Positions 46,013-53,324 of a stretch of 64,000 bases of DNA are shown here, piece after piece. Each line of letters starts with the position of its first letter. Within the stretch, counting starts at the first letter, position 1. Source of the DNA: Nocardioides sp. URHA0020 (lineage in GTDB: Bacteria; Actinomycetota; Actinomycetes; Propionibacteriales; Nocardioidaceae). A model generated the notes under the pieces. The model did not search any database, was not told the DNA's origin, and was given only the letters and a program-made list of their open reading frames with translations. The stretch is taken from the NCBI RefSeq assembly GCF_000620705.1, contig NZ_KK211167.1:464548-528547 (forward strand). The letters are read 5' to 3'. Both the position numbers and the translations under genes were made by a program.

Positions 46013-46028
46013 GGCTGCGTACGGCGGT

Positions 46029-46303
46029 GGTGGTTTCGAGGCTCGGGCCTAGCGGTCCTCACACCTCAACCACCGTCCTGGGCTTGTCGGCGTGCGAGGA
46101 GCGGCGTGGGGCGGGCTCTCGGTGGTTGAGGTGCGAGGGGCGGGGTGGGGCGGGCTCTCGGTGGTTGAGGTGCGAGGAGCGGGGAGGGCGGGTTTCCCGG
46201 TGGTTGAGGTGCGAGGAGCGCCAGCGACGAGTCTCGAAACCACCGCTCAGGCTCCCCGGTGGTTTCGAGGCTCGGGCCTAGCGGCCCTCAGACCTCAACC
46301 ACC
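46029..46303. repeat. Array of 46-bp palindromic repeats and 39-bp tandem derivatives
   Basis: The 297-bp space between the convergent LuxR-type and arsI genes contains no gene. It holds a 46-bp unit at 46029-46074 and 46258-46303 (two differences), starting GGTGGTTTCGAGGCTCGGGC and ending CTCAACCACC. The same kind of unit stands inverted at 46199-46244. Between them GGTGGTTGAGGTGCGAGG recurs with a 39-bp period (46121, 46160, 46199). The layout suggests an expanding REP/BOX-like family. It may also end transcription from both sides. Confidence 0.88.
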
Positions 46304-46309
46304 GCGGGC

Positions 46310-46714
46310 TCAGGCGCAGCAGGCAGCAGTCTGCCCCGCAGTCGCCGGAGCATCCGCCAGCACGGTGTAGACCTCCCAGCGCTCGCCGTCGGGAGTGCCC
46401 TCGACCCAGAACTTGTCCTGCCTCGCGTAGCAGCAGGTCGTGTCCCGCTCGTCGACCGAGGCGAGCCCGGCGCCTCCCATCCGGGTCTGCGCCGCGTCGA
46501 CGGCGCCCGTGTCGGCCACCTCGACGCCGAGGTGGTTGAGCGATCCTCCGTGGCCGGGGCTCTCGATCAGCACGAGCTTGAGCGGCGGCTCGGTCACGGC
46601 GAAGTTGGCGTAGCCCGGTCGGACCTTCGCCGGCTCGGTGTCGAAGAGGCGGGAGTAGAACGCGATCGAGGCGTCGAGGTCGTCGACGTTGAGGGCGAGC
46701 TGGATGCGGGACAC
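46310..46714 (-). CDS. arsI: ArsI/CadI-family VOC metalloenzyme
   Basis: Small vicinal-oxygen-chelate protein, 134 residues. It begins MSRIQLALNVDDLDASIAFY and contains NHLGVEVAD (metal His), ERDTTCCYARQDKFWVEGTP and WEVYTVL with the C-terminal metal Glu. The adjacent Cys-Cys pair in TTCCYA is the arsenic-binding feature of ArsI, which splits the carbon-arsenic bond of trivalent organoarsenicals; CadI proteins share the fold. A second Cys-Cys stands at the C terminus (TAACCA). It is divergent from arsR, with an ArsR-type dyad between them, so induction by As(III) or a related metal is likely. Confidence 0.85.
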   Translation of the reverse strand: MSRIQLALNVDDLDASIAFYSRLFDTEPAKVRPGYANFAVTEPPLKLVLIESPGHGGSLNHLGVEVADTGAVDAAQTRMGGAGLASVDERDTTCCYARQDKFWVEGTPDGERWEVYTVLADAPATAGQTAACCA

Positions 46715-46767
46715 GGGTTCCTCCGGATATAGATGGGCGTCGATGTCTCAGCACGTTGCCAGCAGAC

Positions 46768-46783
46768 ATAGACATCTGTCAAT
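46768..46783. promoter_or_regulatory. ArsR-type operator dyad
   Basis: AT-GACA-N2-TGTC-AT type dyad (ATAGACATCTGTCAAT) ending 8 bp before the arsR ATG, in the 77-bp divergent arsI/arsR spacer. Symmetry, AT-rich flanks and position fit ArsR autoregulation and shared control of arsI. Confidence 0.55.
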
Positions 46784-46791
46784 ATCGACGC

Positions 46792-47148
46792 ATGCCGAAG
46801 TCCCTCGAGCTCACGCCGGTCGAGACGGTCGCCTGCTGCTCGCCGCTGAACCGCGAGCCGCTGACCGCCGACCAGGCCGAGCGGATCACCCCGTTGGTCA
46901 AGGCGATCGCCGACCCGGTGCGGCTGCGACTGCTCTCGCTCGTCGCCTCGCACGCCGACGGCGAGGCCTGCGTCTGCGACCTCAACGACGCCTTCGACCT
47001 CTCGCAGCCCACGATCAGCCACCACCTCAAGCTGCTGCACGAGGCCGGTCTGCTCGACCGCGAGAAGCGCGGTGTCTGGGTCTACTACCGCGTCAACGCG
47101 AGCGCGCTCGGTGACCTGGCCGCGCTGCTGGGCGGCGTGACCGCGTGA
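46792..47148 (+). CDS. arsR: ArsR/SmtB-family metalloregulator
   Basis: Winged-helix repressor of 118 residues. The HTH reads CVCDLNDAFDLSQPTISHHLKLLHEAGLL, with the CVC in the alpha-3 helix corresponding to the As(III)-binding ELCVCDL motif; a further Cys-Cys (VACCSPLN, about residues 15-16) near the N terminus may be a third ligand. GVWVYYRVN is the wing. Its stop overlaps the MIP-family gene (GTGA), which in turn overlaps arsC. The operon is therefore arsR-MIP-arsC, with arsI divergent. Confidence 0.94.
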   Translation: MPKSLELTPVETVACCSPLNREPLTADQAERITPLVKAIADPVRLRLLSLVASHADGEACVCDLNDAFDLSQPTISHHLKLLHEAGLLDREKRGVWVYYRVNASALGDLAALLGGVTA

Positions 47149-47822
47149 GCGTGCCCCACGTCGTACGACGTGGCGTGGCGGAGCTGGTGGGTACGGCGTT
47201 CCTGGTCGCAGCGGTCGTCGGCTCCGGCATCGCCGCCCAGCGGCTGTCTCCCGACGACGTCGGGCTGCAGCTGCTCGAGAACAGCATCGCCACCGGCGCC
47301 GTGCTGGTCGCGCTGATCCTGGCCCTGCAGCCGGTGTCCGCGTCGTTCAACCCGGTCGTCACGCTGGTCGAGCGCACGCTCGGCCTCATGACCACCGGCA
47401 CCGCCGCGGTGCTGGTCGCCGCTCAGGTCGCGGGCGGACTGGTGGGTGTGGTGCTGACCAACCTGATGTTCGACCTCGACGCCGTCTCGGTGTCGACCCA
47501 CGAGCGCGGCGGCAGCGGCCAGCTGCTGGGCGAGGTGGTCGCGACGACCGGGCTGGTCCTCGTCGTCTTCGGCAGCCTGCGCTCGGCCCGGGTCGATACC
47601 GTGGCGCTCGCCGTCGGTGGCTACATCGCGGCGGCGTACTGGTTCACCAGCTCCACCAGCTTCGCCAACCCGGCGGTGACCCTCGCCCGCACGCTGTCCG
47701 ACACCTTCGCCGGCATCGACCCGTCGTCGGTGCCGCCCTTCGTCCTCATGCAGTTGGTCGGGGGCGTCGTCGGCGCCGCCCTGCTCCGGCTGCTGCACCC
47801 CCGACCGCTGGAGGCGCCGTGA
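47145..47822 (+). CDS. MIP/aquaglyceroporin-family channel (AqpS-like)
   Basis: Membrane channel of 225 residues, about six helices. The two half-helix motifs are NPV in SFNPVVTLVERTL and NPA in FANPAVTLARTL, in place of two NPA boxes. In Sinorhizobium-type ars operons an aquaglyceroporin (AqpS) replaces an arsenite pump: arsenate is reduced and arsenite leaves passively through the channel. The position between arsR and arsC fits that model exactly; no ArsB or Acr3 gene is seen in the window. Confidence 0.88.
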   Translation: MSVPHVVRRGVAELVGTAFLVAAVVGSGIAAQRLSPDDVGLQLLENSIATGAVLVALILALQPVSASFNPVVTLVERTLGLMTTGTAAVLVAAQVAGGLVGVVLTNLMFDLDAVSVSTHERGGSGQLLGEVVATTGLVLVVFGSLRSARVDTVALAVGGYIAAAYWFTSSTSFANPAVTLARTLSDTFAGIDPSSVPPFVLMQLVGGVVGAALLRLLHPRPLEAP

Positions 47823-48220
47823 CCGACAGGCCGACCGTGCTCTTCGTCTGCGTGCACAACGCGGGCCGCTCGCAGATGGCGGCCGGGTTCCTCCGGCACC
47901 TCGCCGGCGACCGCGTCGAGGTGCTCTCCGCAGGCTCGCAGCCCACCGACCGCGTCAACCCGGTCGCGGTCGCGGCGATGGCCGAGGTGGGCATCGACCT
48001 GGCCCACGAGGCGCCCACGCTGCTGACCGAGTCCGCCGTCCGCGAGGCCGACGTGGTGGTCACGATGGGCTGCGGCGACGAGTGCCCCTACTTCCCCGGC
48101 AAGCGCTACGAGGACTGGGTCCTCGACGATCCGGCCGGTCAGGGTCTCGAGATGGTGCGCGGCGTCCGCGACGAGATCCGCGGGCGGGTGGCAGCACTGG
48201 TCGGCGAGCTCGTCCCGTGA
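47819..48220 (+). CDS. arsC: Arsenate reductase, LMW phosphatase type
   Basis: 133 residues. The P-loop is CVHNAGRSQ (Cys11-x5-Arg17), followed by LSAGSQPTDRVNP. A later MGCGDECPYFPGKRYEDWVLDDPAG supplies two cysteines and the general-acid Asp. This matches the low-molecular-weight-phosphatase class of arsenate reductases that use thioredoxin or mycothiol/mycoredoxin; actinobacterial forms often use mycothiol. Its GTG start overlaps the channel-gene stop. Last gene of the arsenic operon. Confidence 0.93.
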   Translation: MTDRPTVLFVCVHNAGRSQMAAGFLRHLAGDRVEVLSAGSQPTDRVNPVAVAAMAEVGIDLAHEAPTLLTESAVREADVVVTMGCGDECPYFPGKRYEDWVLDDPAGQGLEMVRGVRDEIRGRVAALVGELVP

Positions 48221-48288
48221 GCGGTGTACGCCGGGGACGCATGGGTACATGATCGGCACAGCAACATCCGCTCTCAGGGAGGACCCCC

Positions 48289-48552
48289 ATGACCAACGAA
48301 GAGCCCCTCAGCGACGACGACATCACCACCTCGGGCGCCGGTGGCGGCGACGTCCCCGGCGGTGACGCCGACGGCACCGACGGTGGCGACAGCGACGGCA
48401 CCGACGGCGACGCGACCGACACCGTGGACGGTGACGGCAGCGACGGTGGCGACAGCGACGGCACCGACGGTGACGGGTCGGACGGCGACGGCAGCGACGG
48501 TGGCGACAGCGACGGCACCGACGGTGGCGACAGCGACGGCACCGACTCCTGA
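48289..48552 (+). CDS. Asp/Gly-repeat acidic low-complexity protein
   Basis: 87 residues with a near-ideal ribosome site (GGGAGG, 6 bases before the ATG). After MTNEEPLSDDDITTSGAGGG the chain is an imperfect repeat of units such as GDSDGTDG and GDGSDG with no aromatic and no basic residue, so it is highly acidic and probably disordered. DxDG-like spacing could bind calcium, but no RTX or EF-hand pattern is present. It stops one base before the TTG proposed for the JmjC-type gene. Function unknown. Confidence 0.65.
   Translation: MTNEEPLSDDDITTSGAGGGDVPGGDADGTDGGDSDGTDGDATDTVDGDGSDGGDSDGTDGDGSDGDGSDGGDSDGTDGGDSDGTDS
48361..48545. repeat. Tandem repeat encoding the Asp/Gly repeat
   Basis: Short imperfect tandem units built on GGTGGCGACAGCGACGGC and GACGGCACCGAC, which produce the repeat of the acidic protein. 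A second frame is also open and would read Thr/Ala/Pro repeats, a consequence of the periodicity. Copy number is likely to vary between strains. Confidence 0.8.
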
Positions 48553-48553
48553 G

Positions 48554-49669
48554 TTGTCCGCTCTCGACCTGCTCAGCGGTGACGCCCAGACCTTCCTCGC
48601 GAAGGTCTGGGCGTCCCGCGTGCACCTGCACCGCACCGATCCGGCCGAGCTCGTCGGGCTGCTCTCGCTCGAGGACGCCGACCACCTGCTGACCTCGACG
48701 GCGATCCGCACGCCTGCCCTCCGGATCGCCCAGGACGGCGCCGTGCTGCCCGAGTCGGCGTACACCCGGAGCGCGACGCTGGCCGGCAAGCCGCTCAGCG
48801 GCCTCGTCGACGCCCGCAAGGCGCTCGCGCTCCTCGACGGCGGGGCGACCGTCGTCCTCCAGGGCCTCCAGCGCTACTGGCCGCCGCTGACGCGGCTGAT
48901 CGCGGAGCTCGAGCTGGAGCTCGGCCACCCCTGCCAGGCCAACGCCTACCTGACCCCTCCCGGCTCCCAGGGTTTCGCGGTCCACTCCGACACCCACGAC
49001 GTCTTCGTCTTCCAGACCGCCGGCTCGAAGCTGTGGGAGGTCCACGGCCCCGACGGCCCCGAGGAGGTCCTGCTGGAGCCCGGCCTCGCGATGTACCTGC
49101 CCACCGGCACGCCCCACGCGGCCCGCGCGCAGGAGACCGTCTCCCTCCACGTGACCATCGGGATCAACCAGCTGACGTGGCGCGGTCTCGTCGAGCGCAC
49201 GATGCAGCCGGTGCTCGGCTCCGTGCCCGACGACCACCTGCCCGCGGGCTACCTCGACGACCCGTCGCTGCTGGCCGGCGAGCTCGCCGACCGGCTGCAG
49301 TCGCTGGCCGACGCCGTACGACGCGTCGACGCGACCGCCGCCGTCGAGGACGAGATCCGGCGCTTCCTGACGACCCGGCCACCGCGGCTGGCCGGGGGGC
49401 TGCACGACGTCCTCGGCCGCGAGGCGATCGACGCCACCACGCGCCTGAGGCGCCGGCCGGGCCACCCGTGCGTGCTGCTGGAGCGTGGCGACCGGGTCGA
49501 GGTGCTCCTCGGCGACCGGAGCCTGACCATGCCGGCCCGCATCCGACCCGCCCTCGACGAGGTGCGCGCGCGCGACGAGCTGGTCCCCGCCGACCTGCCG
49601 CTTGACTCCCAGAGCGCGCTGGTGCTCTGCCGCCGCCTGGTGCGCGAGGGTCTGCTGGAGCTCCGGTGA
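48554..49669 (+). CDS. JmjC/cupin-4 domain oxygenase
   Basis: 2-Oxoglutarate/Fe(II) oxygenase of the ribosomal-oxygenase-like (YcfD/MINA-type) group, about 371 residues. The iron triad is in GFAVHSDTHDVFVFQ (HxD) and PHAARAQETVSLHVTIG (distal His). QANAYLTPPGSQG precedes the HxD as in the family, and a C-terminal winged-helix-like region follows. The likely start is TTG 48554, just after the acidic gene; an in-frame ATG at 48341 would add a Thr/Ala/Pro repeat read from the overlapping gene and is less likely. Its stop overlaps the next gene (GTGA). Confidence 0.82.
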   Translation: MSALDLLSGDAQTFLAKVWASRVHLHRTDPAELVGLLSLEDADHLLTSTAIRTPALRIAQDGAVLPESAYTRSATLAGKPLSGLVDARKALALLDGGATVVLQGLQRYWPPLTRLIAELELELGHPCQANAYLTPPGSQGFAVHSDTHDVFVFQTAGSKLWEVHGPDGPEEVLLEPGLAMYLPTGTPHAARAQETVSLHVTIGINQLTWRGLVERTMQPVLGSVPDDHLPAGYLDDPSLLAGELADRLQSLADAVRRVDATAAVEDEIRRFLTTRPPRLAGGLHDVLGREAIDATTRLRRRPGHPCVLLERGDRVEVLLGDRSLTMPARIRPALDEVRARDELVPADLPLDSQSALVLCRRLVREGLLELR

Positions 49670-50571
49670 GCCAGGCCGCCTTCCGGTGCGCGGCCGAGAG
49701 CCTGCTGCGCGACGAGTCCCCCGCAGGCACGGCGACCCATGTCCGCACCTGGCTGCTGCTCGAGCACGTCGGACCGTGGGGCGAGCGTGCCCTGCGCGAC
49801 GCCCGCCTGCCCGAGGGGCTGGGTGTCGAGCTCGAGCGCCGAGCGACCGAGCACCGCGCCAAGATCCTGCTGGTCCGCCGCTACAGCTCCACCCCGGACG
49901 GTGAGGGGCTGCGGGTCTTCGCGGCGTACGCCGACCCGGTGCGGCCGCGACTCGAGGCCGGCCGCCTCTCCGACCCGCGGGAGATCCTCGACGTCGACCT
50001 CGGAGCGCTCCGGGCCGGCGGCACGAGCGGGCTGGCGGCGTACGACGGCGCCCTCTTCGGCGTCTGCACCAACGGTCGCCACGACGTGTGCTGCGCCGAG
50101 AAGGGCCGTCCCGTCGCGAAGGCGCTCGACGCCGCTCATCCCGAGGAGACCTGGGAGGTCTCGCACATCGGGGGCGACCGCTTCGCGGCCAACCTGCTGG
50201 TCCTGCCGCAGGGGCTCTACTACGGGCGGCTCGACCCGGTCTCGGCGATCTCGGTCGCCGGCTCACACCTGGCCGGCGAGCTCGACCTCGACCACCTGCG
50301 CGGGCGCTCCTCGCAGCCGATGCCGGTCCAGGCTGCCGAGATCCTCCTGCGCCGTGAGCTCGCCGAGACCCGCGAGGACGCGCTGGTCCTGGCGGCGCGC
50401 TCGTCCGGCGCCGGGCTGACCACTGCGACCTTCACGGTCGGCGGCGCGGCGTACGACGTGGTCGTCCGCACCACCCGCGACTCCGGCACCGCCGCACGAC
50501 TCACCTGCAAGGCGAGCCGCGACAACCCGCTGCCGGCCCACGAGCTGGTGTCGATCAGCCGCCGGTCCTGA
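49666..50571 (+). CDS. Sucrase/ferredoxin-like family protein
   Basis: Thioredoxin-fold [2Fe-2S] protein of 301 residues related to yeast Aim32/Apd1-type proteins. Cluster motifs are FGVCTNGRHDVCCAEKGRPV and EVSHIGGDRFAANLLVLPQG, and an N-terminal Cys lies in FRCAAESLLRDESPAGTA. The precise role in bacteria is unknown; redox handling of an iron cofactor is plausible. Translation is coupled to the JmjC-type oxygenase gene, an Fe(II) enzyme, which hints at a maintenance partnership (inference). The 3' end overlaps the convergent gene by 17 bp. Confidence 0.87.
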   Translation: MSQAAFRCAAESLLRDESPAGTATHVRTWLLLEHVGPWGERALRDARLPEGLGVELERRATEHRAKILLVRRYSSTPDGEGLRVFAAYADPVRPRLEAGRLSDPREILDVDLGALRAGGTSGLAAYDGALFGVCTNGRHDVCCAEKGRPVAKALDAAHPEETWEVSHIGGDRFAANLLVLPQGLYYGRLDPVSAISVAGSHLAGELDLDHLRGRSSQPMPVQAAEILLRRELAETREDALVLAARSSGAGLTTATFTVGGAAYDVVVRTTRDSGTAARLTCKASRDNPLPAHELVSISRRS

Positions 50572-51121
50572 CGGCGGCCAGCACGCCGGAGCCGCCGTCC
50601 CAGGCCCCGGTCAGCACGGCGTCCGCCTCGACCGGGTCGCCCACCCGCCGGACGACGACCACGTCGAGCTGCTCCGGGTGCGCCCCGGTGGTGAGGCCGC
50701 TCCCGGCGACCGCGACGAGCGGCTCGCGGTGCTCCCGCCTGCCGTCGACCTCGAAGTACTCCTCCGCGCCGGTCCCGCCGGTGAGGATCGTCTCGGCCAG
50801 GACCGCGCGCCAGACCGGGTCGCCGGTGGCGTCGTACACCCAGCGGGTGCCGAGCGCCGAGTGCTCCGTGGTGCCGAGCAGGTGCTCCTCGGCCCCGGCC
50901 AGCGGCGCCGCCCGGTAGGTCAGCGGCACGTGGACGACCTCGCCGGCGTCGGTGCGCACCAGGATCCCCTCCAGGCCGACCTCGCCGTCGGGGTCGTCCA
51001 GCCGGTAGCCGCCGATCGGGGTCAGCCCCGTCAGGCCGGTCGCCCACGGCTGGCTCGGCAGCCAGGCGGCGATCAGCTCGGGCTTGGACGGGGTCAGGGT
51101 CGCGTGGTGCAGCAGGGCCAT
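50555..51121 (-). CDS. Maltokinase N-terminal cap-like protein
   Basis: 188 residues. The sequence MALLHHATLTPSKPELIAAW, followed by LTPIGGYRLDDPDGEVGLEGILVR and VPLTYRAAPLAGAEEHLLGTTEHSALGTRWVYD, matches the cap domain found at the N terminus of mycobacterial maltokinases. Here it stands alone, without the kinase domain. Such stand-alone cap proteins are frequent in actinobacteria and their function is unknown. It overlaps the convergent sucrase/ferredoxin-like gene by 17 bp and is divergent from the FAD oxidase. Confidence 0.82.
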   Translation of the reverse strand: MALLHHATLTPSKPELIAAWLPSQPWATGLTGLTPIGGYRLDDPDGEVGLEGILVRTDAGEVVHVPLTYRAAPLAGAEEHLLGTTEHSALGTRWVYDATGDPVWRAVLAETILTGGTGAEEYFEVDGRREHREPLVAVAGSGLTTGAHPEQLDVVVVRRVGDPVEADAVLTGAWDGGSGVLAAVRTGG

Positions 51122-51161
51122 GGTCCGAGCCTAGGACGTCGCCGGAGTGCAGACTGGGGTG

Positions 51162-52523
51162 ATGGTGGACCTCGCCCCGCTCGCTGCCGCGCTCCCGGAG
51201 GGCGCGCTCGTCGACGACGTCGAGCGGATGGACAAGTACCGACGTGACCGGGCGCTCGACCCGGCCGCCGGGACGCCGCTCGCCGTCGTGCGTGCGACGT
51301 CGACGGCCGACGTGCAGGCGGCGGTCAGGTTCGCCGCCGAGCACGGGATCGGGGTGGTCCCGCGCGGTGCCGGCACCGGCCTGTCCGGGGGCGCGACCGC
51401 GCAGGACGGCTGCCTGGTGGTGTCGACCGAGCGGATGACCGCGATCGAGATCGACCCGCTGACCCGGACGGCCGCGGTCGAGCCGGGAGCGCTCAACGTC
51501 GCGGTCAAGCAGGCCGCTGCGGCCCACGAGCTCTGGTACCCGCCCGACCCCTCGTCGTACGAGATCTGCTCGATCGGTGGCAACGTCGCCACCAACGCCG
51601 GTGGTCTCTGCTGCGTGAAGTACGGCGTCACCAGCGACTACGTGCTCGGCCTGACCGTGGTGCTGGCCGACGGGACCGCCGTCGAGCTCGGCGGCCCGCG
51701 CCTCAAGGACGTCGCCGGGCTCTCGCTGACCCAGCTGTTCGTCGGCAGCGAGGGCACGCTGGGGATCGTCACCCGGGTGGTGCTCCGGCTGGTGCCGGCG
51801 CTGCGCGCGCCGTCGACGCTGGTGGCGACCTTCGGCTCGCTCGACGAGGCCACGGCCGCCGTGCTCGACCTGACCCGGCGGCTGCGGCCGTCGATGCTGG
51901 AGCTGATGGACCGCACGTCGATCAATGCCGTCGAGGACCTGACCCGGATGGGTCTGGACCGCGCGGCCGAGGCGATGCTGGTGATGCAGTCCGACGAGCC
52001 GGGCACGCGGGCGGCCGAGGAGATCGCGGAGATGGCGAAGGTCTGCGACGGTCACGGCGCCGCCGCGGTCTTCCACACCGACGACCCCGAGGAGGGGGCG
52101 GCGTTCGTCGCCGCCCGGCGGATGGTCATCCCGGCGATGGAGCCACGCGGCTCGCTGCTGCTCGAGGACGTCGGCGTACCCCTGCCCCAGCTCGGCGCCC
52201 TGGTCCGGGGCATCGCGCGGATCGCCGCGGAGCAGGACGTCGTCATCGCCGTCGTCGCCCATGCCGGCGACGGCAACACCCACCCGCTGATCGTCTTCGA
52301 CCCCGCCGACGCCGACGAGTCCGCGCGGGCGAGCGCGGCGTACGGCGCCGTGATGGAGCTCGGCATCGCCCTCGGCGGCACCATCACCGGCGAGCACGGC
52401 GTCGGGCGGCTGAAGCGCCCGTGGCTGGGCGCCTACCTCGGGCCCGAGGCCCTCGCGCTCAACGAGCGCGTCAAGCACGCCCTCGACCCGCAGGGCATCC
52501 TCAACCCGGGCGCGGTGTTCTGA
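51162..52523 (+). CDS. GlcD-like FAD-binding oxidase (D-2-hydroxyacid dehydrogenase type)
   Basis: Flavoenzyme of the glycolate oxidase GlcD/D-lactate dehydrogenase family, 453 residues. The PCMH-type FAD domain shows GVVPRGAGTGLSGGATAQDG, SIGGNVATNAGGLCCVKYG and LFVGSEGTLGIVTRVVLRL. The C-terminal cap ends in AHAGDGNTHPLIVFD and ITGEHGVGRLKRPWL, conserved in the family. It oxidises a D-2-hydroxy acid such as D-lactate, glycolate or D-2-hydroxyglutarate. GTG 51147 is an alternative start. No partner GlcE/F is adjacent. Confidence 0.93.
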   Translation: MVDLAPLAAALPEGALVDDVERMDKYRRDRALDPAAGTPLAVVRATSTADVQAAVRFAAEHGIGVVPRGAGTGLSGGATAQDGCLVVSTERMTAIEIDPLTRTAAVEPGALNVAVKQAAAAHELWYPPDPSSYEICSIGGNVATNAGGLCCVKYGVTSDYVLGLTVVLADGTAVELGGPRLKDVAGLSLTQLFVGSEGTLGIVTRVVLRLVPALRAPSTLVATFGSLDEATAAVLDLTRRLRPSMLELMDRTSINAVEDLTRMGLDRAAEAMLVMQSDEPGTRAAEEIAEMAKVCDGHGAAAVFHTDDPEEGAAFVAARRMVIPAMEPRGSLLLEDVGVPLPQLGALVRGIARIAAEQDVVIAVVAHAGDGNTHPLIVFDPADADESARASAAYGAVMELGIALGGTITGEHGVGRLKRPWLGAYLGPEALALNERVKHALDPQGILNPGAVF

Positions 52524-52540
52524 GCTCGGCTGCGCCGCGA

Positions 52541-53260
52541 TCAGCCGAAGGCGGCCAGGACGTGCTTGTTGAGGTCCGGGTAGCGCTTGAGGTGCGCGCC
52601 GCCGTTGATGTCGAGGACCTCGCCGGTGACCCACTGGGCGTTGGTCAGGTAGACGGCGGCCTCGGCGATCTCGTCGGGGGTGCCGGCCCGGCCCAGCGGG
52701 GTGTTCTCGAGGTAGTCGTCCTCGATGCCGGCGATGTCCATCGCGGGCTGGGTGAGCGGCGTGACGATCAGGCCGGGGGCGATCGCGTTGACCCGGATCC
52801 CGCTCGGCCCGAGCTCGAGCGCCGCGACCTCGGTGAGCATCGACAGGCCCGCCTTCGCAGCGCAGTACGGCGCCAGGCCGGCCCCCGGCTGACGGGCGTT
52901 CAGCGACGAGAGCGAGACGATCGAGCCGCCCGCGGTCAGCCGCCGGCCGGCCTGCTTGATGACGACGAAGCCGCCCGTGAGGCAGACGTCGACCACGCGG
53001 CGCCACTCCGCCACGTCCAGGTCGACCACATTGCCCAGCGTGGAGACGCCCGCGCTGTTGACGACGGCGTCGAGCCGGCCGTGCGCGGCGAGCACCCCGT
53101 CGAGGAACGTCGCGACGGTGGCCTCGTCGGTCACGTCGACCGTGGGCAGGTCGGCGACCTCGACGCGCCAGCCCTCGACGGTGAACCGGGTGGCGATCGC
53201 CGCACCGATCCCCGACGCTCCGCCGAACACCACCGCAACGCGCTCAGATCCTTGTGTCAT
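52541..53260 (-). CDS. Short-chain dehydrogenase/reductase
   Basis: Classical SDR of 239 residues. The cofactor motif is GGASGIGAAIATRF near the N terminus, followed by VVNSAGVSTLG (NNAG-like), SIVSLSSLNARQPG with the catalytic Ser, YCAAKAG (YxxxK) and IRVNAIAPGLIVTPL. The acidic residue in VADLP after beta-2 favours NAD. It is divergent from the FMO gene, with a TetR-type dyad in the 64-bp spacer, so it is probably co-regulated with the FMO-TetR-hydrolase operon and may oxidise or reduce the same carbonyl compound. Confidence 0.93.
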   Translation of the reverse strand: MTQGSERVAVVFGGASGIGAAIATRFTVEGWRVEVADLPTVDVTDEATVATFLDGVLAAHGRLDAVVNSAGVSTLGNVVDLDVAEWRRVVDVCLTGGFVVIKQAGRRLTAGGSIVSLSSLNARQPGAGLAPYCAAKAGLSMLTEVAALELGPSGIRVNAIAPGLIVTPLTQPAMDIAGIEDDYLENTPLGRAGTPDEIAEAAVYLTNAQWVTGEVLDINGGAHLKRYPDLNKHVLAAFG

Positions 53261-53287
53261 GTCCCTCTCCCGGGGTCGACCAGCACA

Positions 53288-53303
53288 GTTGACGCGTGTC
53301 AAC
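53288..53303. promoter_or_regulatory. GTTGAC-N4-GTCAAC operator between SDR and FMO genes
   Basis: Perfect 6-bp arms around GCGT, centred in the 64-bp divergent spacer. Spacing and symmetry fit a TetR-family site, and an EthR-like TetR gene is the second gene of the rightward operon, as EthR binds between ethA and ethR in mycobacteria. Confidence 0.6.
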
Positions 53304-53324
53304 TTAGGGCCTAGCGTCCCCGAT

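Noticed and set aside
46029..46303. Possible CRISPR array
   Set aside because: Units occur in both orientations, spacers are absent or repeat-derived, and no cas gene is near.
46092..46370. Open frame with repeated VVEVRGA units in the repeat array
   Set aside because: The peptide merely reflects the 39-bp DNA period; no ribosome site, and it runs into the arsI antisense strand.
48341..48553. ATG start for the JmjC-type gene giving a Thr/Ala/Pro repeat N terminus
   Set aside because: Lies wholly within the acidic gene, which has the better ribosome site; the repeat frame is a by-product of the period. Kept as an alternative in the findings.
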